Assembly (NCBI GenBank): GCA_020425885.1
Contig: JAGQRA010000259.1
Coordinates: 1 to 12,830, forward strand
Length of the DNA stretch: 12,830 nt
Reading direction: 5' to 3'
From: Planctomycetota bacterium
Lineage (GTDB): Bacteria > Planctomycetota > UBA1135 > UBA2386
Positions 6,509 through 12,830 of the stretch are shown piece after piece. A program made the translations under genes and the position numbers. Under the pieces are notes generated by a model that ran no database searches, had not been told where the DNA came from, and saw only the letters and a program-made list of their open reading frames with translations. The stretch's first letter is position 1; each line of letters begins with the position of its first letter.

Positions 6509-7564
6509 CTACTTGAGCTGCTCCCAGTAGTCGGCCGGCATGTCGTGGGCGATCTTGAGGGCGCCGTTGGCGCCGCCGTAGATCGGCTCTTCGATGCGGA
6601 TCACCTTGCCGCCGCCGAGCCGCTCCTTCATGGCGTTCTCGATCGCCGAGTCGAGCCCCTTGAGCAGGGACCCGCCGCCGGCCAGCAGCACCCTGTTCTT
6701 CAGCTTCTGCTGGAACTCGGGGTCGAACGTCGCGACCAGCTCGTGGATGCCGCCGATGATGGGGTCGATCAGCACCGAGCAGGCCTTCTGGATCGAGTCG
6801 GTGAGATCGAACTGGGTCGGCTTGCCGTTGACGGGCAGCTCGACCAGGGCGCGCTCGGCGGCATCGCCGACGAAACCGAAGCGTTCCTTGATGTCCTTGA
6901 CCATCTGCACGGTCTGCTGGGCGCCGGGGCAGTTGCTCCCGATCAGCCGCGTCAGCTCGGCGTCGACGGTGTCACCGGCGACGTCGAACGTCACCTGGTC
7001 GGCCTCCTCGGGCATGGTGCCATGCATGCGACAGAGGTCGGTGGTGCCGGCACCGATGTCGATCACGAGCACGTCCTCGAGCCAGTCGAGCCCGTAGGCG
7101 ACGGCGAAGGGCTCACTGCACAGCATGACCGAGTCGACGTGGGAGCGCGCCGCCTCGATGATCGCCTCGCGGTTCTTGATCGACGCCTCGGCCGGGCAAC
7201 CGATGACGCAGTAGACGAGCTCGTCCTTGCGCGGCTGGGCCCGCTGGATCGCCTCGCCGATGAGGTCCTTGGCGGCCTTCAGATTGTCCTTGGCCTCGGC
7301 GTCGTGATCGACGTCGCCCGTGTACTTGAGCACGCCCTTCTCGAGCGGCTTGTACATCTTCAGCGACAGGCGCTTCTCGAGCGCCTCCTTGCCGAACAGG
7401 ACCTCCTTCTTCAGCAGCTTCCGACTGACCACGTCCTTCGGGTAGCCGACGACCGAGAACACGGTTTCCCGGATGCCATTGCTCGCCGACACCGACGTCC
7501 GCGACGTACCCAGATCCATGCCGATGTAGAGAACACCGTGGTCCTTCTGCGGAGAATCACTCAT
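6509..7564 (-). CDS. MamK-type actin-like filament ATPase
   Basis: This is an actin/Hsp70-fold ATPase of 351 residues, close to the length of magnetosome MamK (about 350). Phosphate-1 is 'YIGMDLGTSRTSVS' (13-26) and phosphate-2 is 'LVIDIGAGTTDLC' (166-178). The adenosine motif is 'RVLLAGGGSLLKGLDSA' (291-307). Features recalled from MamK are kept: 'SVVGYPKDV' (37-45), 'CSEPFAVAYGLD' with Glu151 in the place of the catalytic Glu143 of MamK, Asp169 in the place of MamK Asp161, and a C-terminus ending 'DYWEQL' against 'QYWRQL'. MreB- and ParM-type proteins lack this set. A strong site (GAGGA) precedes the ATG, 20 bp after the coiled-coil gene. It probably forms cytoplasmic filaments; the cargo is unknown. 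The MamK-like family call is strong, but a magnetosome role is not supported by the neighbours. Confidence 0.87.
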   Translation of the reverse strand: MSDSPQKDHGVLYIGMDLGTSRTSVSASNGIRETVFSVVGYPKDVVSRKLLKKEVLFGKEALEKRLSLKMYKPLEKGVLKYTGDVDHDAEAKDNLKAAKDLIGEAIQRAQPRKDELVYCVIGCPAEASIKNREAIIEAARSHVDSVMLCSEPFAVAYGLDWLEDVLVIDIGAGTTDLCRMHGTMPEEADQVTFDVAGDTVDAELTRLIGSNCPGAQQTVQMVKDIKERFGFVGDAAERALVELPVNGKPTQFDLTDSIQKACSVLIDPIIGGIHELVATFDPEFQQKLKNRVLLAGGGSLLKGLDSAIENAMKERLGGGKVIRIEEPIYGGANGALKIAHDMPADYWEQLK

Positions 7565-7570
7565 CTTCGT

Positions 7571-7575
7571 TCCTC
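7571..7575 (-). promoter_or_regulatory. Shine-Dalgarno site of the MamK-like gene
   Basis: On the minus strand GAGGA lies 6 bases before the ATG at 7564-7562, in the 20-bp gap after the coiled-coil gene. Confidence 0.75.
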
Positions 7576-7584
7576 GGTCGCGGG

Positions 7585-8379
7585 TCAGGAGACCTTGCCC
7601 CGCTTCTGCAGTTTCAGATTGGCCTGGAAGATCTCGGCCATCAGTTCCTTCTTCTTGCCGGCCTGGCCATCCTGGCCATCGACCCCCTGCACCTCGCGGT
7701 AGACCGACGAGATGCCTCCTTCCACGTTCTTCATCGCGGCCACCGTCTGCAGCTTCTGTTCGGTCTGCGACAGGGACTCGTTGAGCTTGCTGATGCGACG
7801 CTGCAACAGATCGACCTCGCGGTCGCGGAGCGCGGCACGGGCCTTCTCGGCCTCCTCGCGCTCGCCGCTCACGATGTTCATCACCAACTCGACGACGCGG
7901 GCCTCGGCATCCTCGACGGCGAGTTCGCCGGAGGCTGCCAACGTCCGCATCACCTCGGACACCATCTTGGCGATGCGCGCGTTCTCGCCGTCGTAGCGGT
8001 TGGCGATCTCGACCGCGCTCTGCTCGAGTCGCAGGGTGAGCTCCTGCTGCTGGGTCGCGAGATCGCGCCGCAGCTGGTCGATCTCCTCCTCGGCGCGCTC
8101 CTTCTGCTGCTCGATCTCGCTCTTCTGGCGCTGCAGATCCTCGTTGCTGCGCAGCAACCGGAGGAACTCGGCCTTGGTCGCATCCGCCACGGCGTCGCGC
8201 TCCATGGTCGCGAGGCGTGTCCGCAGGCTCTTGTGCACCGCCGCCTCGATGAGGGCGATGATGCGATCCATGCCGAGCACGTTGACGTTCTGGACGCCCC
8301 TCTTCTTGAGGTTGTCGATCGACGTACGGAACGCCATCTGGCGCACGGCGTCCTTGAGCGAATCCTTGAACCTGCTCAC
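7585..8379 (-). CDS. Coiled-coil protein of unknown family, operon partner of the MamK-like gene
   Basis: I do not recognise the family. The protein has 264 residues from a GTG start with a well-placed GAGGA. No signal peptide or membrane segment is visible, so it is probably cytoplasmic. The N-terminus (about 1-60) is a compact, non-coiled helical region with 'NLKKRGVQNVNVLGMDRIIAL'. Long Glu/Gln/Arg heptad stretches follow at about 65-125 and 155-215, split by a segment around 128-152. The C-terminus (about 216-260) leaves the coil and has a distinctive 'GGISSVYREVQGV' and 'KKELMAEIFQANLKLQK', which look like docking motifs. It sits between a BY-kinase-like ATPase (3 bp) and the MamK-like gene (20 bp). 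A role as filament adaptor, regulator or cargo linker is inferred from context only. Confidence 0.85.
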   Translation of the reverse strand: MSRFKDSLKDAVRQMAFRTSIDNLKKRGVQNVNVLGMDRIIALIEAAVHKSLRTRLATMERDAVADATKAEFLRLLRSNEDLQRQKSEIEQQKERAEEEIDQLRRDLATQQQELTLRLEQSAVEIANRYDGENARIAKMVSEVMRTLAASGELAVEDAEARVVELVMNIVSGEREEAEKARAALRDREVDLLQRRISKLNESLSQTEQKLQTVAAMKNVEGGISSVYREVQGVDGQDGQAGKKKELMAEIFQANLKLQKRGKVS

Positions 8380-8382
8380 GCC

Positions 8383-9153
8383 TCAGTCCTCTCCGGCCTC
8401 GCGCGGCTCGTAGGACAGGCGGCGATCACTCTCTGGATCCTGGCCGCGCACACCGGTGACGAACGTGCCCAGCACGTTGCCGCCCATGTCGCCGAGGACG
8501 CGGATTGCCTCGCGGGTCTGGGCCTTGATCGAATGCTCGAGTCGGACCACGACCAGCGAGCCATCGGCCCGCGCCGACAGCACGCCGGCGTCGGTCGACG
8601 GCAGCACCGGCGGGGTGTCGATGACGATGTACTGGAACCGCTCCTTGAGCCGCTGCAGCACGCCGTCGATGCGCGACACGCCCAGCACCTCGGCGGGATT
8701 GGTGACGCGACTGCCGGCGCCGAGCAACATCAGCTGGCGATAGCCCGCCGGCCGCAGCGCGGACTCCAGCGTCGCCTCGCCGAGCAGCACATCGGAGAAG
8801 CCGGGGCCCTGATTGAGGTTGAGGTAACGCTCGCAGCTGGGACGGCGCATGTCGGCGTCGACGACGACGACCTTCTGCCATTCGAGCTCGGCGAAGGCCA
8901 TCGCCAGGTTGAGGGCGCAGACCGACTTGCCCTCGGCGCGAACGGCGGAGGTCACGACCAGCGTCTTCGGCTCGCCATCGGGGTTGAGTGCGACGAGGCG
9001 GTTGCGCAAGGCGCGGACCTGCTCGGCACGGTATCCCGCCGGCTCGTGAAACATCACGAGATAGGGACTCACGGCCTCATCGACGAGGACGACGAAATCG
9101 TCCTCGTTGGACGGCCTCGCCGCCGGGTCGGCTACCTTCTGGCGTCGGAACAT
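8383..9153 (-). CDS. CpsD/CapB-type BY-kinase-like P-loop ATPase
   Basis: This is a soluble P-loop ATPase of the bacterial tyrosine kinase (CpsD/CapB, Wzc C-domain) family, 256 residues from ATG 9153. The N-terminal 'YRAEQVRALRNRL' (41-53) matches the family helix that bears the oligomerisation motif. Walker A is 'SAVRAEGKS' (69-77, Lys76), with Arg-Ala replacing the usual Pro-Gly. Walker A' is 'VVVVDADMRRP' (95-105) and Walker B is 'YIVIDTPP' (175-182). The C-terminus has only one tyrosine (Tyr248) instead of the usual tyrosine cluster. There are no Wzz-like membrane segments and no capsule genes nearby. The frame is open further up to a TTG at 9291, but that codon overlaps a probable -35 box and no start lies between Met4 and Met47 of that frame. 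It is the first gene of the operon with the coiled-coil and MamK-like proteins. Confidence 0.85.
   Translation of the reverse strand: MFRRQKVADPAARPSNEDDFVVLVDEAVSPYLVMFHEPAGYRAEQVRALRNRLVALNPDGEPKTLVVTSAVRAEGKSVCALNLAMAFAELEWQKVVVVDADMRRPSCERYLNLNQGPGFSDVLLGEATLESALRPAGYRQLMLLGAGSRVTNPAEVLGVSRIDGVLQRLKERFQYIVIDTPPVLPSTDAGVLSARADGSLVVVRLEHSIKAQTREAIRVLGDMGGNVLGTFVTGVRGQDPESDRRLSYEPREAGED
8387..8391 (-). promoter_or_regulatory. Shine-Dalgarno site of the coiled-coil gene
   Basis: On the minus strand GAGGA lies 7 bases before the GTG at 8379-8377, inside the last codons of the kinase-like gene. It supports the non-ATG start and translational coupling. Confidence 0.7.
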
Positions 9154-9437
9154 GGCGTCTCGATCAACGGCATCGGTCTTTTCGGAGCGATGGCCGCGTC
9201 GACTTGCGGAATCGGAGAATGGATGGCTGGATCGGGACGCTGACGGAAGGGATTGCCCCCTTCTATAGCGCCTCCGCCCCATCGGCGACAAGCACCGCAG
9301 TCGCCGATGTCACCGGGCTTCGCGGCCCATCCCACCGCCGCCTCACCGTCGCCGCTGAAGGCGGCTCAGGCCCCGGACTTCGCCTTTCTGCCTGGTCCTG
9401 ACCGGCGAAACCTCCGCCGCGGGCAACCAGGGGCATC
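9154..9437. other. Divergent intergenic region
   Basis: This 284-bp region lies between the kinase-like operon (minus) and the small exported protein (plus). It contains a promoter candidate for the operon (9262-9291), a possible overlapping forward promoter and a small GCCGC/GCGGC hairpin near 9353-9367. I see no gene; the N-terminal extension of the kinase frame here is Ser/Arg-rich and unlike the family. Confidence 0.45.
9262..9291 (-). promoter_or_regulatory. Candidate sigma70-like promoter of the kinase/coiled-coil/MamK-like operon
   Basis: On the minus strand TTGTCG (9291-9286) and TATAGA (9267-9262) are 18 bases apart. Each matches its consensus at four of six positions. A transcript would begin near 9255, leaving a leader of about 100 nt before ATG 9153. 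The AT-rich core stands out from the GC-rich surroundings. Confidence 0.4.
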
Positions 9438-9857
9438 ATGAAGACCATCCACCTGGCAACCCTGCTCCTGACCGCCACCGCGGCCATCGCACAGACCTAT
9501 ACGATTCAAGAACGCGGCCCGACCTGCCACGCCGACCTCAGCGCCCAACTGGTCACGGTCGGCACCACGCCCGGGATCCGCCTCGGCATCCACAGCATGC
9601 CGCATTCGATCGCGGTGCTGGCCATCGGCCCGCACGCGCCGTCGCCGATCGCCCTGCCCTATGGTCCGTGCGAGTTCTTCGTCCGGCCGGTGTCGACCGT
9701 GCTCGGCACGACCGACGCCAACGGCAACGCCCCCTTCGCCTTCCGGATTCCGCCCGTGCTGCCGCTGCACGTGCTGTTCCAGGGCGCCGTGCTCAGCCTG
9801 ACGCCCCACGGTCTGGCGCTGGGCTCGACCGACGTCGTCGTGCTGGACGGCCAGTAG
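9438..9857 (+). CDS. Small exported protein with planctomycete-type beta module
   Basis: This 139-residue protein has a clear signal peptide: residues 1-19 'MKTIHLATLLLTATAAIAQ', likely cut after Ala18. The mature part is small and strand-rich, with two cysteines ('GPTC' about 33, 'YGPCEFF' about 77) that could form a disulfide. Its 'G...PLHVLFQGAVLSLTP' and 'S/T-DVVVLDG' ending resembles a module I associate with many exported proteins of marine planctomycetes ('ADANG...IP...L.G...Q'). I know no biochemical function for it. AGGGG lies close before the ATG. It diverges from the kinase-like operon and converges on hutU, so it is probably transcribed alone. The secreted call is firm; the family recognition is from memory. 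Confidence 0.75.
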   Translation: MKTIHLATLLLTATAAIAQTYTIQERGPTCHADLSAQLVTVGTTPGIRLGIHSMPHSIAVLAIGPHAPSPIALPYGPCEFFVRPVSTVLGTTDANGNAPFAFRIPPVLPLHVLFQGAVLSLTPHGLALGSTDVVVLDGQ

Positions 9858-9870
9858 CCGAGCTCCCCCT

Positions 9871-9896
9871 GCGTCCAGGAACGTGCACCTGGACGC
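9871..9896. terminator. Perfect hairpin between convergent genes
   Basis: GCGTCCAGG (9871-9879) and CCTGGACGC (9888-9896) form a perfect 9-bp stem with an 8-nt loop. It starts 13 bases after the stop of the small exported gene and 39 bases beyond the hutU stop. No T run is present on either side, so it may be a bidirectional Rho-assisted terminator or 3'-end stabiliser. Confidence 0.4.
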
Positions 9897-9935
9897 CACC
9901 GGCGACCGACCGCGAGCATCCGGCCTGGCCCTGGC

Positions 9936-11582
<1,647 letters not shown>

Positions 11583-11655
11583 CGCCACAGCTTCGATGAG
11601 CGTGCACGAGCTTTCCAGCGCGAACACACGCGCCATGGCATCACGGCCACCCCGG

Positions 11656-12830
11656 TCAGACCGCCAGCACCCCCACCGCCTTCTCCGCCGCGGCCATCAG
11701 CACGCCAGCCGTGACCAGCTCCTCCGCAACCGCCAGATCGGGGGCCAGGAAGCGGTCCTCGGCCAACCCCGGCACGCGCTGGCGCAGCGCCCGATAGGCC
11801 GCCGCCACGCCCTTGCCCGGCCGCAGTCCGTCGCCGAGGTCGAGCCCTTGCGCCGCGCACAGCACCTCGATGCCGAGCACCTTGGCGGTATTGGCGATCA
11901 CGAGCTCGGCGTGGCGCGCGGCGGTCACCCCCATCGAGACGTGATCCTCGCGGTTGGCCGAGGTCGGGATCGAGTCGACGCTGGCCGGGTGCGCCAACGA
12001 CTTGTTCTCGCTGGCCAGCGACGCCGCCACCACCTGCGGGATCATGAAACCGCTCTCGACGCCGGGGTTGCGGGCCAGGAACGGCGGCAGACCGGAGATG
12101 TCGGGATTGACGAGCTGCTCGATGCGTCGCTCGCTGATGTTCGCCAGCGTCGAGACCGCGATCGCGAGGTAGTCGAGCGCCTGACTCACCGGCTGCCCGT
12201 GGAAGTTGCCGGCCGACACGATCTCGCCATCGTCGAACACGAGCGGGTTGTCGGTCACCGAATTGGCCTCGGTGACGAGCACGTCGAGCGCGAAACGGAT
12301 GCCGTCCTTGCTCGCGCCGTGGACCTGCGGCGCGCAGCGCAGCGAGTAGGCATCCTGCACCTTCTCGCAGTCGACGTGGCTGACCATGATCTTGCTGCCG
12401 GCGAGCAGCTGACGCAGATTCTCGGCCGTCGCCTGCTGGCCGAAGTGCGGCCGCAGTTCGTGCACCTTGTGCTGGAACGGGCGCTCGCTGCCGCGCAGCG
12501 CCTCGACGGTCATGGCGCAGGCGATGTCGGCGGTCTTGGCCAGCACCAGCGCGGCATGCACGGCGCGACAGCCGATCGCGGTCATGATCTGGGTGCCATT
12601 GATCAGCGCCAGCCCCTCCTTCTCACGCAGCTCGATCGGAACGCGACCGAGCTTCTTCAACGCCTGACGTCCGTTGATGACGCGGTCGCCGGAGTACACC
12701 TCGCCGCGCCCGATCAACGGCAGCGCCATGTGACTCAACGGCGCCAGATCGCCGGAGGCGCCGACCGAGCCCTGCGATGGAATCACCGGGATCAGGTCGG
12801 CGTTGAACAGCGCCATCGCCTGCTCGAGCA
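11656..12830 (-). CDS. hutH: Histidine ammonia-lyase, 5' end outside window
   Basis: This enzyme (histidase, EC 4.3.1.3) removes ammonia from L-histidine to give urocanate, the first step of the hut pathway. About 390 of roughly 500 residues are visible; the N-terminus lies beyond base 12830. The catalytic Ala-Ser-Gly triad, which cyclises to the MIO electrophile, is encoded at 12751-12759 in '[12 protein letters not shown]'. Other family blocks are '[10 protein letters not shown]', '[16 protein letters not shown]', '[12 protein letters not shown]', 'GNFHGQPV', 'SGFMIPQV', '[15 protein letters not shown]' and '[12 protein letters not shown]'. The frame stays open to the window edge with no internal stop; the ATG at 12816 is internal to the domain and is not the start. 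hutU follows 73 bp downstream. Tyrosine or phenylalanine ammonia-lyase is less likely, given the linked hutU. Confidence 0.95.
   Translation of the reverse strand, partial: LEQAMALFNADLIPVIPSQGSVGASGDLAPLSHMALPLIGRGEVYSGDRVINGRQALKKLGRVPIELREKEGLALINGTQIMTAIGCRAVHAALVLAKTADIACAMTVEALRGSERPFQHKVHELRPHFGQQATAENLRQLLAGSKIMVSHVDCEKVQDAYSLRCAPQVHGASKDGIRFALDVLVTEANSVTDNPLVFDDGEIVSAGNFHGQPVSQALDYLAIAVSTLANISERRIEQLVNPDISGLPPFLARNPGVESGFMIPQVVAASLASENKSLAHPASVDSIPTSANREDHVSMGVTAARHAELVIANTAKVLGIEVLCAAQGLDLGDGLRPGKGVAAAYRALRQRVPGLAEDRFLAPDLAVAEELVTAGVLMAAAEKAVGVLAV

Noticed and set aside
6509..7564. Magnetosome island
   Set aside because: Only a MamK-like gene is present; no MamA, MamB/M, MamE/O, MamI, MamP or MamQ homologue is seen among neighbours.
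6158..7702. Long plus-strand open frame (514 codons) starting inside the HAD gene and running opposite the MamK-like gene
   Set aside because: It overlaps two strongly supported genes, has low-complexity Arg/Thr/Ala composition and no recognisable family; a high-GC shadow.
9154..9291. 46-residue N-terminal extension of the kinase-like protein from TTG 9291
   Set aside because: The TTG lies in the probable -35 box, the extension is Ser/Arg-rich and unlike CpsD N-termini, and ATG 9153 gives a normal family length, although its ribosome site is weak.
9871..9896. Mobile-element terminal inverted repeat
   Set aside because: The two arms are only 8 bases apart and sit between convergent stop codons, which fits an RNA hairpin; there is no transposase anywhere in the window.
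11583..11636. 18-residue upstream extension of urocanate hydratase from ATG 11636
   Set aside because: Homologues begin just before the RGTEL segment; the extension resembles no known N-terminus. It cannot be fully excluded because the site before 11582 is also weak.

Overview
The window is a GC-rich bacterial chromosome segment with no mobile elements, CRISPR array, tRNA or rRNA that I can see. Gene content points to a diderm. The combination of a TolQ-type protein with a signal-peptide-like N-terminus, a TPR-secretin, and a short secreted protein with a Cys/Pro-rich beta module suggests a planctomycete-like organism. That placement is inference from style, not a marker-gene assignment.

Left block (1-5558, + strand): the end of a TPR-type protein, a TolQ/ExbB-type proton-channel subunit, two tandem ExbD-type subunits whose reading frames overlap by ATGA, a hairpin terminator, a 475-bp intergenic region with a striking inverted repeat, and a large lipoprotein-like TPR-secretin ending in a textbook terminator. 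Together these look like an envelope machine: an inner-membrane proton-driven stator, periplasmic arms and an outer-membrane secretin-family partner. No TonB or TonB-dependent receptor gene is visible.

Middle block: a HAD phosphatase-like gene (+) converges on a compact minus-strand operon read from about 9150 down to 6509. Its genes encode a CpsD/CapB-type BY-kinase-like P-loop ATPase, an unrecognised coiled-coil protein and a MamK-type actin-like ATPase. Spacings are 3 bp and 20 bp, with good Shine-Dalgarno sites. MamK is the filament that aligns magnetosomes, but no other magnetosome gene is visible here. This three-gene set is the best candidate in the window for an undescribed cytoskeletal or positioning system.

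Right block: a small exported protein (+) diverges from the kinase operon and converges on the histidine-utilisation genes hutH (truncated by the window edge) and hutU on the minus strand, which carry out the first two steps of histidine degradation.
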